In this document: positions 1 through 7,055 of the stretch, in pieces | Layout of the letters: each line of letters opens with the position of its first letter | How positions within the stretch are numbered: position 1 is the stretch's first letter | From: Methylorubrum rhodinum | Lineage (GTDB): Bacteria > Pseudomonadota > Alphaproteobacteria > Rhizobiales > Beijerinckiaceae | Direction of reading: 5' to 3' | Assembly (NCBI RefSeq): GCF_014199935.1 | Contig: NZ_JACHOP010000004.1 | Location: 276,443 to 340,442, forward strand | DNA: 64,000 nucleotides | The notes under the pieces: model-generated | Database searches by the model: none | What the model saw: the letters and a program-made list of their open reading frames with translations, nothing else | Told to the model about the DNA's origin: nothing | Translations under genes and position numbers: made by a program

Positions 1-65
1 TCGCTGCACGATCCGCGCCCGGTAACGCTAACGCGACAGGGGTGTGGAAGGACCCTCCACAACGC

Positions 66-96
66 AGAAGCGCCGCCCGGGGCGGGCGGCGCTTCT
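66..96 (-). terminator. GC-rich hairpin after the 47-residue gene
   Basis: A near-perfect inverted repeat (AGAAGCGCCGCCC / GGGCGGGCGGCGCTTCT) lies about 30 bases downstream of the minus-strand stop at 126. No long T-run follows on the minus strand, so it is a stem-type terminator candidate rather than a classical one. It may also end transcription coming from the left of the window. Confidence 0.5.
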
Positions 97-125
97 GGAA
101 TCCTCGAGGCGGTGTCTCGGTGGCG

Positions 126-269
126 TCAGCGGCGCCGGCCCGACTTCACCCGGACGGGCACCGGCTGAAGCACCGGCTGGGGCACGAGGGCGGAGAGCCG
201 CTCCACGGCGGCGTGCACGGCTTTCGCGAGAGCGGCTTTGATGGATCCGGTCTTGGTCTGTGCAGGCAC
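126..269 (-). CDS. small basic protein, 47 residues, unknown function
   Basis: A short GTG-started frame not recognisable from long-frame scans. The sequence AAGGAGG sits eight bases before the GTG at 269, which is an unusually good ribosome binding site and decides the start. The product begins MPAQTKTGSIKAALAKAVHA, can form one amphipathic helix (roughly residues 8-30), then has a Val/Pro-rich stretch and ends in a basic tail (KSGRRR). A GC-rich hairpin lies just behind the stop. I do not recognise the family. The combination of ribosome site, helix-forming sequence and trailing hairpin argues for a real gene; the overlapping longer minus-strand frames are low-complexity Arg/Pro readings and look like shadows. 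Confidence 0.55.
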   Translation of the reverse strand: MPAQTKTGSIKAALAKAVHAAVERLSALVPQPVLQPVPVRVKSGRRR

Positions 270-427
270 GCCGAACGCCTCCTTCGAAATTCCTGAGGGC
301 CGTCGAGAGATAGCTGGTGACGAACGGCCCGTTCCGCCACCCGGTTCCGCCCGGCATCTCGCCGCAGGGCGACGAAACGCACGTCACAGGAATCGTGGGG
401 ACGGCGCAGGAACCGCGGCCCGCCAAA

Positions 428-453
428 GGAACCGACTGTGAAACCTTGACGTT
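428..453 (+). promoter_or_regulatory. EcfG-type general stress promoter candidate
   Basis: GGAAC at 428-432 and CGTT at 450-453, separated by 17 bases, match the promoter form used by the EcfG sigma factors of the PhyR-NepR-EcfG general stress response of alphaproteobacteria (known consensus GGAAC-N16/17-CGTT). It lies 58 bases before the start of the DUF1328 gene and reads toward it, leaving room for a short leader. Confidence 0.6.
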
Positions 454-510
454 ATTGCGGTCAAGAGGCCGTGGCACGTGCCGCGCCAGTTCTTGGAAGG
501 AACTTGCAAA

Positions 511-687
511 ATGCTCGGTTGGGCCGTTACATTCCTCGTGGTCGCCCTGGTCGCCGCCCTGCTGGGCTTCGGCGGTATCGCCGGCACGGCCATGGAGGCC
601 GCCAAGCTCGTCTTCTTCGTCGCGATCGTCCTGTTCGCCATCTCGGCCGTCATCGGCCTGATGCGCGGCCGCTCGCCGACCCTGTAA
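511..687 (+). CDS. DUF1328 (YtjA-like) small membrane protein
   Basis: A 58-residue protein made of two hydrophobic segments (about residues 3-22 and 29-50) joined by a short loop containing [11 protein letters not shown], the conserved signature of DUF1328. The start at 511 is preferred because GGAAGG lies ten bases upstream; an in-frame GTG at 478 would add eleven non-hydrophobic residues without a ribosome site. An EcfG-type promoter lies just upstream and a strong bidirectional terminator follows, so it is probably a single-gene stress-induced unit. The molecular role of DUF1328 proteins is not known to me; a second copy is present at 3016-3195. Confidence 0.85.
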   Translation: MLGWAVTFLVVALVAALLGFGGIAGTAMEAAKLVFFVAIVLFAISAVIGLMRGRSPTL

Positions 688-732
688 CGACGTTCCGTCG
701 CGCGCCCGCCCTTACCGGGACAGCGCGCGCAA

Positions 733-779
733 CAAAAAAGCCTCCGGCGCGCCCGCAAGGTCGCGCCGGAGGCTTTTTT
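733..779. terminator. bidirectional rho-independent terminator
   Basis: A perfect GC-rich stem (GCCTCCGGCGCG / CGCGCCGGAGGC) bounded by AAAAAA on the left and TTTTTT on the right. It can serve both the plus-strand DUF1328 gene and the convergent minus-strand gene that ends at 813. Confidence 0.9.
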
Positions 780-812
780 CGTGTCCGCCCGGAGACACGC
801 GTCGAGACTTCG

Positions 813-1250
813 TCACGCCGCGACCAGCAACGCCGCTCCGGCGACGACGGAAAGCGCCAGCCGCAGCCGGCTCATCCAGCCGGGCACCATGCCGCGGCGT
901 GAGAGATCCTGATCGATGAAGCCCCACAGAAGGACCAGCGCCCCGAGCATGCGCAGGTCCCACGGGGCGGGCGCCGCGAGCGCCGCCCAGGCGAGGAGCG
1001 AGGGAACGATCGCCAGCAGGTAATCGGGCCAGCCGGCCCCGCGGGCGGCGGCGACGCCCCAGCGGATGCCGCCGAGGAACGAGGCGATCACCGCGCCGTA
1101 GGCGGAGAGCATCGTGCGCGGCGACAGGCCGATCGTGCCGAGGCCGCCGTCGGACCCGCTGACCGCGAGCGCCGCGAAGCCCACGAACGGGATCAGCCCG
1201 GCGATCCCGAGAAGGACCGCGCTCACCGGAACCGTGGTCAGCCGCGCCAT
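813..1250 (-). CDS. DUF3429 family integral membrane protein
   Basis: A 145-residue protein with about four membrane-spanning segments (near residues 5-25, 42-62, 72-92 and 98-115, with a further hydrophobic C-terminus). The conserved stretch around YGAVIASFLGGIRWG and the LRMLGALVL segment fit DUF3429 family inner membrane proteins of proteobacteria, whose function is unknown. The start at 1250 has GGGAGA five bases upstream; the frame runs far upstream without a stop, but that extension is compositionally Arg/Pro-rich and antisense to the ClC gene. It ends against the shared terminator at 733-779. Confidence 0.8.
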   Translation of the reverse strand: MARLTTVPVSAVLLGIAGLIPFVGFAALAVSGSDGGLGTIGLSPRTMLSAYGAVIASFLGGIRWGVAAARGAGWPDYLLAIVPSLLAWAALAAPAPWDLRMLGALVLLWGFIDQDLSRRGMVPGWMSRLRLALSVVAGAALLVAA

Positions 1251-1560
1251 GCCGTCTCCCGGTCCTTGTCGGTTGCCGTCCGTCCACGGCGATCCGGTGC
1301 CGCCCCGGCCCCCGTCCGCCCTCGATAGCGCAACGCCTACACGCGCAGATCCGGGCAACTCCCGCAACCGGGACCATTTGCTGCACCGCGAGAGATCGAG
1401 CCGTGTGTCGTCAAGGTTCCGGCTCCGGGAATGGGGCCGCCGGCCCTGCCCACCGGATAACGGACAAGCGGGCTTGGCGGCGAGGGGACCGGCCCGGCAA
1501 GATCCCTGCAAGATCGCCGCATGGGACCTGTCCGCCGGACGATCTCCACCCCGATTCCCG

Positions 1561-1608
1561 GATGCCATTCCTCTGATGCCATTCCTCTGATGCCATTTCT
1601 CTGATGCT
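1561..1608 (+). repeat. 14-base tandem repeat with overlapping mini reading frames
   Basis: Three full copies of GATGCCATTCCTCT (the third with one change, T for C) plus a partial fourth run straight into the ClC start codon. Each copy holds ATG-CCA-TTC-CTC-TGA, and because the unit is 14 bases the stop of each frame overlaps the next ATG as TGATG. The mini-frames are 1562-1576, 1576-1590, 1590-1604, and a last variant 1604-1618 that overlaps the ClC start at 1609. Confidence 0.9.
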
Positions 1609-2934
1609 ATGCCGCTGAGTCCCTCCGTCCTGCGATCCGCCCTGCAGCGGCTGCGCGTCCCCTCGCCCGATGCCTGGACGGTGCTGCGGCGCCGGGCCCT
1701 GTTCGTGGCCGGCGGCGTCTGCGTCGGGCTCGCCGCCGTGCTGATGGCCTGGGCCGCCGACGCCGCGCAGGCCGCGTTCCGCCGCGCACTCGATCTCTCG
1801 CCGTGGCTCGCGCTCCTGCTCTGCCCGGCCGGGTTCGCCCTCGCCGCATGGCTGGCGCGGGGCGTCTTCCCCAACTCGCAGGGGTCCGGCATCCCCCAGG
1901 TCATCGCGGCGCGCGCCATCGACGATCCGGCGGCCCGCCACGCGCTGGTCTCGCTGCGGGTCGCGGGCGGCAAGGTCGTCGTCATGGTGCTCGGCCTCCT
2001 CTGCGGCGCCTCGATCGGCCGGGAGGGGCCGACGGTGCAGGTCGGGGCGGCGATCATGGCCACCTTCGGCCGGGTGAGCCCGGCGCATATGCTCGGCCTG
2101 CTGCTCGCGGGCGCTGCCGCAGGCGTGGCGGCGGCCTTCAACGCGCCCCTCGCCGGCATCGTCTTCGCCATCGAGGAACTCGGCCGCGCCTATGACAGCC
2201 GCGGCAGCGGGCTTGTCGTGGCGACGATCGTCGCGGCGGGCCTGACCTCGCTGGCGATCCTGGGCGACTACACCTATTTCGGCACCACCGACGCCCGTCT
2301 CTCGCTCGCCGCCGGCTGGCTCGCCGTCCCCTTGATCGGCGTGGCGGGTGGGCTCGCGGGCGGGCTGTTCAGCCGCGCGGTCATCGCCGTCGCCCGCGGC
2401 CTGCCGGGGCGGAGCGGGGCCTTCGTCGCCCGTTTTCCGATCGCCTTCGCCGTCCTGTGCGGCCTCGGAGTCGCCCTGTGCGGGCTTGCCTCCGGCGGTA
2501 CCGTCTACGGGACCGGCTACGAGGAGGCGCGGGCGATCCTGCACGGCGAGAGCGCCGCCCGCATCGAATTCGCCCCGCTGAAGTGGCTCGCGACCCTGCT
2601 CTCGTCGATCAGCGGCATCCCCGGCGGCCTGTTCGCGCCCTCGCTGGCGGTGGGCGCGGGGATCGGCGCGGAGGCGGCCCTGCTGCTGCCGCAGGTGCCG
2701 GTCGGCGCGCTCGTGCTGATCGGCATGGTCGCCTACCTGACCGGCGTGCTTCAGGCGCCGATCACCGCCTTCGTCATCGTCACCGAGATGACCCAGGACC
2801 ACGCCATGATGATCCCGTTGATGCTGGCCGCGCTGATCGCCGACGCGGTGTCGAAGCTCGTCTGCAGCAGCGGGCTCTACCATGCGCTGGCGGAGGTGCT
2901 GGTGCGGCAGGCGGCGGCCCCGACCGAACGATAA
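1609..2934 (+). CDS. ClC family chloride transporter, likely H+/Cl- exchanger type
   Basis: A 441-residue polytopic protein with the three ClC selectivity signatures in order: GSGIPQ (residues 92-97), GREGP (137-141) with the gating glutamate at 139, and GGLFAP near residue 340. The pair E189-E190 in FAIEEL corresponds to the internal proton-pathway glutamates of the Escherichia coli antiporter, so exchange rather than channel activity is inferred. There is no C-terminal CBS pair. The start at 1609 sits at the end of a 14-base tandem repeat and has no ordinary ribosome site; in-frame upstream ATGs stop at once, so 1609 is the earliest possible start. Downstream of it the next gene is a second DUF1328 protein. 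Likely role: chloride/proton movement in acid or salt stress (inference). Confidence 0.9.
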   Translation: MPLSPSVLRSALQRLRVPSPDAWTVLRRRALFVAGGVCVGLAAVLMAWAADAAQAAFRRALDLSPWLALLLCPAGFALAAWLARGVFPNSQGSGIPQVIAARAIDDPAARHALVSLRVAGGKVVVMVLGLLCGASIGREGPTVQVGAAIMATFGRVSPAHMLGLLLAGAAAGVAAAFNAPLAGIVFAIEELGRAYDSRGSGLVVATIVAAGLTSLAILGDYTYFGTTDARLSLAAGWLAVPLIGVAGGLAGGLFSRAVIAVARGLPGRSGAFVARFPIAFAVLCGLGVALCGLASGGTVYGTGYEEARAILHGESAARIEFAPLKWLATLLSSISGIPGGLFAPSLAVGAGIGAEAALLLPQVPVGALVLIGMVAYLTGVLQAPITAFVIVTEMTQDHAMMIPLMLAALIADAVSKLVCSSGLYHALAEVLVRQAAAPTER

Positions 2935-2957
2935 TCGCCCGATCATCGCGAGCGGAC

Positions 2958-2982
2958 GGAACGCTGCGGCCCCGGCGTCGAT
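2958..2982 (+). promoter_or_regulatory. weaker EcfG-like promoter candidate
   Basis: GGAAC at 2958-2962, then 16 bases, then CGAT at 2979-2982 (consensus CGTT). It precedes the second DUF1328 gene by 34 bases, at a position comparable with the better site in front of the first DUF1328 gene. One mismatch in the -10 element makes it tentative. Confidence 0.35.
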
Positions 2983-3015
2983 TATCGCGACGCTTACGCT
3001 TCGGAGTTCCGCGTC

Positions 3016-3195
3016 ATGACCCTCCTGAAATGGGCCGCCATTGCCTTCGTGATCTCTCTGGTCGCGGGCGCGCTCGGCTTCACCGGCATCGCCTCGGGCG
3101 CGAGTTCCATCGCCCGCATCCTGTTCGGCCTCTTCCTGGTGCTGGCGATCATCATCGTGGTCATCGCGGTCGCGATCGGTCAGGCGGTGTTCTGA
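3016..3195 (+). CDS. second DUF1328 small membrane protein
   Basis: A 59-residue paralogue of the protein at 511-687: two hydrophobic segments (about residues 3-22 and 33-56) around a loop reading [13 protein letters not shown], where the first copy has [17 protein letters not shown] lies eight to eleven bases before the ATG at 3016. It stops six bases before the start of the following dehydrogenase, so the two are probably co-transcribed. Its C-terminus is a long beta-branched hydrophobic run ending without a basic tail, unlike the first copy. Function unknown; membrane location is clear. Confidence 0.8.
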   Translation: MTLLKWAAIAFVISLVAGALGFTGIASGASSIARILFGLFLVLAIIIVVIAVAIGQAVF

Positions 3196-3200
3196 GCCGG

Positions 3201-4052
3201 ATGGCCGTCGATCTGCGCGGGCGCACCGCCCTCGTCACCGGCGCCACCTCCGGGATCGGCGCCGAGACGGCTTTGGGCCTCGCTCGCCTCGGCGCGCGAG
3301 TCGGGGTGGTCGGGCGCGATCCCGCCCGCACCGAAGCGATCGTCGCGCGCATCCGGCGGGAGACGGGGGCGCAGGCCGACGGCTTCGTCGCCGACCTCTC
3401 GGAGCAGGCGCAGGTCCGCCGGCTCGCGGCGGAGGCCGGTGCGCGCTATCCGGCCCTCGACATCCTCGTGAACAACGCGGGCGCGATCTTCTCCGAGCGC
3501 CACGTCACCGCCGACGGGATCGAGCGCACCTGGGCGCTCGACCATCTCGCCTACGTGCTCCTGACGCACGAACTGATGCCGCGGCTCGCCGCGGCGCCGT
3601 CCGCCCGCATCGTCAACGTGGCGTCCGCCGCCCATACCCGCGGCCGGATCGACCTCGACGATCGCGACGGCGCCCGGCGCTATGCGGCGATGGGGGCGTA
3701 TTCGCAGGCCAAGCTCGGCAACGTGCTCTTCACCTACGCCCTGGCGCGGCGGCTGTCCGGCACTCGGATGACCGTCAACGCGGTGCATCCCGGCGTCGTG
3801 GCGAGTGGGTTCGCGGGCAATACCCACGGGATGCTGAAGCTGGCGTGGCGCCTGATCCGCCCGTTGCTGATCACGCCGGAGAAGGGGGCGCGCACGTCCT
3901 TGTTCGTGGCGACGGCGCCGGAGATCGCGGGCGTGAACGGGCGCTACTTCGCGCGCTGCCGCGAGACGGACACGTCGCCGCTCAGCCGGGACCAGGCGTT
4001 GCAGGAAAAGGTCTGGACGCTGAGCCGGCGGCAGGTGGGGATCGAGGAGTGA
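3201..4052 (+). CDS. short-chain dehydrogenase/reductase (retinol dehydrogenase-like)
   Basis: A 283-residue Rossmann enzyme with the classical SDR motifs: cofactor loop TGATSGIG (residues 13-20), NNAG (91-94), catalytic Ser142, and YxxxK as Tyr167 and Lys171. The arginine in VGRDPAR after the second strand suggests NADP(H) preference. Sequence around NVASAAHTRGRID and the HPG-V segment resemble retinol dehydrogenase/WW-domain oxidoreductase-like SDRs, but substrate cannot be read from sequence. The gene starts five bases behind the DUF1328 stop and is likely its operon partner. A dispersed repeat follows it. Confidence 0.85.
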   Translation: MAVDLRGRTALVTGATSGIGAETALGLARLGARVGVVGRDPARTEAIVARIRRETGAQADGFVADLSEQAQVRRLAAEAGARYPALDILVNNAGAIFSERHVTADGIERTWALDHLAYVLLTHELMPRLAAAPSARIVNVASAAHTRGRIDLDDRDGARRYAAMGAYSQAKLGNVLFTYALARRLSGTRMTVNAVHPGVVASGFAGNTHGMLKLAWRLIRPLLITPEKGARTSLFVATAPEIAGVNGRYFARCRETDTSPLSRDQALQEKVWTLSRRQVGIEE

Positions 4053-4059
4053 ACGCCCC

Positions 4060-4157
4060 CCGTCGTCCCGCGGCCGCATAGCGGAACCCGGAAGCCGCCC
4101 GTGACGGGCCGCCGTACGACGTGTCGGGCCCGGTCGGGGGTTCCGGGCTCGCTGATA
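4060..4157. repeat. dispersed palindromic repeat, family A copy 1 (degenerate)
   Basis: GCGGAACCCGGAA on the left and TTCCGGGCTCGCTGATA on the right form arms of a long imperfect palindrome enclosing a variable core. The same arms occur at 6725-6840 and 35937-36104. This copy fills the gap between the convergent SDR and thiL genes. Confidence 0.7.
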
Positions 4158-4198
4158 TAGGCGCCCACAAATGCCGGGCGCAGGACGGGAAACCGTTC

Positions 4199-5176
4199 TC
4201 AAAAGTGGCTGAACGAGCCCGCCCCGAACGTCATCGCCTCGCCCGCATCGTCGACCACGAGCGGCGGCGCCTCGCCCGGTTCCACGAGACCGATCTCGGC
4301 CGCAGGGACGCCGACGCGCTCGGCCTCGGCGAGGAAGGCCGGCAGCGAGTCCGGCGGCACCGCGCAGAGGATCTCGTAGTCGTCGCCCCCGGTCAGTGCC
4401 GTGGCGAGGCGGGACGGATTTTTCGCGATCAGCACCCGAGCGGCAGCCGAGAGCGGGACCCGTGCGGCCTCGATCCGGGCGGTCAGGCCGGTGCCGGCCA
4501 GCATCTTGGTCAAGTCGCCGACGAGGCCGTCGGACACGTCCATCGCGGCACGGGCGTGGCCGCGCAGCACGGGCGCAAGCGCCAGCCGCGGGCGCGGATG
4601 CAGGTAGCGATCCTGCAAGACGTCGCGATGGGCGACGTCGAGCCCTGCGTCGGGGGCGAGCCGCAGCGCGAGGCCGAGCGCCGCATCGCCGATGGTGCCG
4701 CTGACGCAGAGCCGGTCCCCGGCCCGCGCCGTCTGCCGCCGCACCATCGTGCCGGTCGGCACCTCGCCGAAGGCGGTGACGCCGATCAGGGCCGGACCGC
4801 CGGAGCGCACGGTATCGCCGCCGAGCAGCGGGCAGCCGTGCGTGCGGGACATCGCGCCGAGGCCCTCGGCGAAGGCGGCGAGCCAATCCTCGGTCCAGTC
4901 GTCGGGCAGCGCCAGGGTCAGCAGGAAGCCGCGCGGGGTGGCGCCCTTGGCGGCGAGATCGGAAAGGTTGACGCCGAGCGCCTTGACCGCGATCGAGCCC
5001 GGCGGATCGTCGGGGAAGTAGTGGACGCCCGCCACCACTGCGTCCGCCGTCACGACGAGGTCGTGGCCGGGGGAGGGGGTGAGACTGGCGGCGTCGTCGC
5101 GCAGACCGTCGGCGCCGGGGCCGCTGAGCGGCGCGAAGTAGCGCGCGATCAGGGCCTCTTCCCCCGCCCGCGCCAT
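4199..5176 (-). CDS. thiL: thiamine-monophosphate kinase ThiL
   Basis: A 325-residue protein that phosphorylates thiamine monophosphate to thiamine diphosphate with ATP, the last step of coenzyme B1 synthesis. Features of the ThiL/PurM-like fold are visible: N-terminal DDAA metal site, TADAVVAGVHY, the GVNLSDLAAKGATP helix, LGGDTVRS, MDVSDGL and TGGDDYE. Length is normal. It is the last gene of ribH-nusB-thiL, starting six bases behind nusB, so transcription is probably shared. The thiL-nusB-rib order is common in proteobacteria. It is convergent with the SDR gene across a family A repeat. Confidence 0.95.
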   Translation of the reverse strand: MARAGEEALIARYFAPLSGPGADGLRDDAASLTPSPGHDLVVTADAVVAGVHYFPDDPPGSIAVKALGVNLSDLAAKGATPRGFLLTLALPDDWTEDWLAAFAEGLGAMSRTHGCPLLGGDTVRSGGPALIGVTAFGEVPTGTMVRRQTARAGDRLCVSGTIGDAALGLALRLAPDAGLDVAHRDVLQDRYLHPRPRLALAPVLRGHARAAMDVSDGLVGDLTKMLAGTGLTARIEAARVPLSAAARVLIAKNPSRLATALTGGDDYEILCAVPPDSLPAFLAEAERVGVPAAEIGLVEPGEAPPLVVDDAGEAMTFGAGSFSHF

Positions 5177-5182
5177 GCGCCG

Positions 5183-5716
5183 TCAGCCCTTCTTCGGCGC
5201 GGCCGGGATGCCGAACTCGGTCGAGCGCACCTCGCGGCCGACGCGGTCGAGCACGGCGTTGACCATGCCGGGCTCGTCGCCGGCATAGAAGCTGTGGGCG
5301 ACATCGACATATTCGGAGATCGCCGCGCGGGCGGGCACGTCGCGGCGGAACATCAGCTCGTAGGCGCCGGCCCGCAGGATCGCGCGCAGGACCACTTCGA
5401 GGCGGCGCAGCGGCCAGCCCTTGGCGAGCGCGGCGTCGAGCTTCGGGTCGATGGCGCGCTGCTCCTCGACCGCCCCGCGCAGCACGTCGCGGAAGAAGGC
5501 GGTCTCGGCCGGCGGATGGACGACGCCGTCGACCTCCTGGCCGATCCAGAACGCCTCGAACTCGGCGAGCGCCTCGATCACGCCCTTGTCCGAGATCTCC
5601 ATCTCGTAGAGCGCCTGCACCACGGCCAGCCGCGCGCCCTTGCGCAGGCTCAACGGGGCGGGTTTCGGCTTGGGAGCGGTCTCCGGCGCGGCCGGACTCT
5701 CGGCGGGCTGGCTCAT
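5183..5716 (-). CDS. nusB: transcription antitermination factor NusB
   Basis: A 177-residue NusB, which with NusE binds boxA RNA for rRNA antitermination. The all-helical NusB core runs from about residue 25 (RKGARLAVVQALYEME) to 165, with the typical RRLEVVLRAILRAGAYEL and NAVLDRV helices. The first 23 residues are a Pro/Ala/Glu/Lys-rich extension not present in the E. coli protein and probably disordered. The start ATG overlaps the ribH stop as ATGA, showing translational coupling. Confidence 0.95.
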   Translation of the reverse strand: MSQPAESPAAPETAPKPKPAPLSLRKGARLAVVQALYEMEISDKGVIEALAEFEAFWIGQEVDGVVHPPAETAFFRDVLRGAVEEQRAIDPKLDAALAKGWPLRRLEVVLRAILRAGAYELMFRRDVPARAAISEYVDVAHSFYAGDEPGMVNAVLDRVGREVRSTEFGIPAAPKKG

Positions 5717-6222
5717 CGGGCGGATTCCAGTCTGGCGGCGCGCTCGATCGCGACGAGGCTCAGGGCCGCCTCCGCCGCGCCGCCGCCCTTGTTCATCTGC
5801 GAGACCCGGGCGCGCACCAGCGCCTGCTCCATGGTCTCGACGGTGAGGATGCCGTTGCCGAGCGGCAGCCGCTCGGACACGGAGAGGTCCATCAGGGCGC
5901 GGGCGCTCTCGCCCGCGACGATGTCGTAATGGCCCGTCTCGCCGCGGATGACGCAGCCGAGCGCCACCGCCGCATCGTAGGGCTCGCCCATACGCTCGCC
6001 GGCCTTGAGCAGGATCGCCATCGCGGCCGGGATTTCCAGCGCGCCCGGCACGGTGAAGACCCGCGCCTCGGCGCCGACCGCCGCGATCGCAGCGCGGGCG
6101 CCGGCCAGGAGTTCGTCGGCGATCTCCTCGTAGTAGCGCGCCTCGACCACGAGCACGCGGGTGCCGGCGAGGCTTTCGAGGATCGATTTCGGCGCGGCCG
6201 CGTCGCGGTTCTGGGCTACCAT
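5713..6222 (-). CDS. ribH: 6,7-dimethyl-8-ribityllumazine synthase
   Basis: A 169-residue lumazine synthase, the penultimate step of riboflavin synthesis. Conserved features are VVEARYYEEI near the N-terminus, the VPGALEIP substrate loop, GCVIRGETGHYDIV and the C-terminal NKGGGAAEAALSL. Start at 6222 (MVAQNRD) is chosen because the frame upstream turns into Pro/Arg-rich noncoding sequence. It heads the ribH-nusB-thiL operon with a four-base overlap into nusB. The other riboflavin genes are not in the window. Confidence 0.95.
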   Translation of the reverse strand: MVAQNRDAAAPKSILESLAGTRVLVVEARYYEEIADELLAGARAAIAAVGAEARVFTVPGALEIPAAMAILLKAGERMGEPYDAAVALGCVIRGETGHYDIVAGESARALMDLSVSERLPLGNGILTVETMEQALVRARVSQMNKGGGAAEAALSLVAIERAARLESAR

Positions 6223-6387
6223 GGGCTCGGACGGGTCCGGGGATGGGTTGGGCAAGGGGAGGGGCGGAGGGTTAGCCCAGAAGCCTTCCGCTCCACAAGC
6301 GGCGCGGCGAGCCGTGCGGCGATGCGCGGGACGCCGTGCGCGACGAAGCGGTGTAGCCTGCCCCGGCGGCGAGGAGCGGGAGAGGTC

Positions 6388-6684
6388 ATGAGCGAAGGGA
6401 TCGAGGCGGCTCTGGCCACGCTCGAAGCGGAGCTGAGCGCGACGCAGCAGATCGTGAAGCTGCTGCTGGTGCAGCATTCGCTCGACCGCTCCCGCACCGA
6501 GCCGACCCGGACGATCGACGATCTGGGACGCGATTTTTCGCGCATCCTGGCCGAACTCTCCCGCGGCGCCCCCAGCACCGCCGAGCGCCAGCACTTCGCG
6601 ATGGTGACGGAGGCGCTGGAGGCGCAGCTCGACAGCGCGCGGCAACTCGCGCGCTCGTTCGCGGTGAGGGACCCGGAGGAGTGA
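6388..6684 (+). CDS. small helical protein of unknown function
   Basis: A 98-residue acidic, probably all-helical protein (MSEGIEAALATLEAELS..., with a second helix over AERQHFAMVTEALEAQLDSA). It has no membrane span, signal or cysteine. A GGGAGAGG ribosome site lies five bases before the ATG at 6388 and decides the start. It is divergent from ribH (165 bases between starts) and followed by a family A repeat. I do not recognise the family; heptad-like Leu spacing suggests a coiled-coil or small helical bundle. Confidence 0.65.
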   Translation: MSEGIEAALATLEAELSATQQIVKLLLVQHSLDRSRTEPTRTIDDLGRDFSRILAELSRGAPSTAERQHFAMVTEALEAQLDSARQLARSFAVRDPEE

Positions 6685-6724
6685 GCGAAGGCTTGGCGCC
6701 GGGCGCAGGTCCATTGTCTTGCTG

Positions 6725-6840
6725 CCGTCATTCCGGGACGCTGATAAGCGAACCCGGAATCCACCCGCGATGCACGGCTGCGAGCGGTGTCGCGGCCAGT
6801 CGTGGATTCCGGGTTCCGCTGCGCGGCCTCGGAACGACGG
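6725..6840. repeat. dispersed palindromic repeat, family A copy 2
   Basis: The best-preserved copy: CCGTCATTCCGGG...GCGAACCCGGAATCCAC on the left and GTGGATTCCGGGTTCCGCTGCGCGGCC...GAACGACGG on the right. The two ends can fold into one long interrupted hairpin of about 115 bases. It holds no reading frame of its own. Confidence 0.85.
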
Positions 6841-7055
6841 CGGCAGATGATAGAGTTCGTCAATATTAACCGAATAATACCGCGTAAAATTTGACTGAAA
6901 TCCAATCGCGTCGCTCAAGCAAGAACTTGGGAAGGCGAGCACACATCGAGCCGATCCCCGCCGATTTAACCCGCACGAAGCCGAGCCCGTCCGAACGTCG
7001 TCGAGACGAGGCGGAGGTCCGAAGACCGACCCGCCGGCAAGAACAGGCGGGCATC

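Noticed and set aside
28..477. 149-codon minus-strand frame at the left edge
   Set aside because: Low-complexity Arg/Pro reading overlapping the better-supported 47-codon gene in another frame.
6891..7055. Earlier TTG start for the HAD-UbiA protein
   Set aside because: Adds 55 basic residues with no ribosome site; the HAD domain starts soon after the ATG at 7056.
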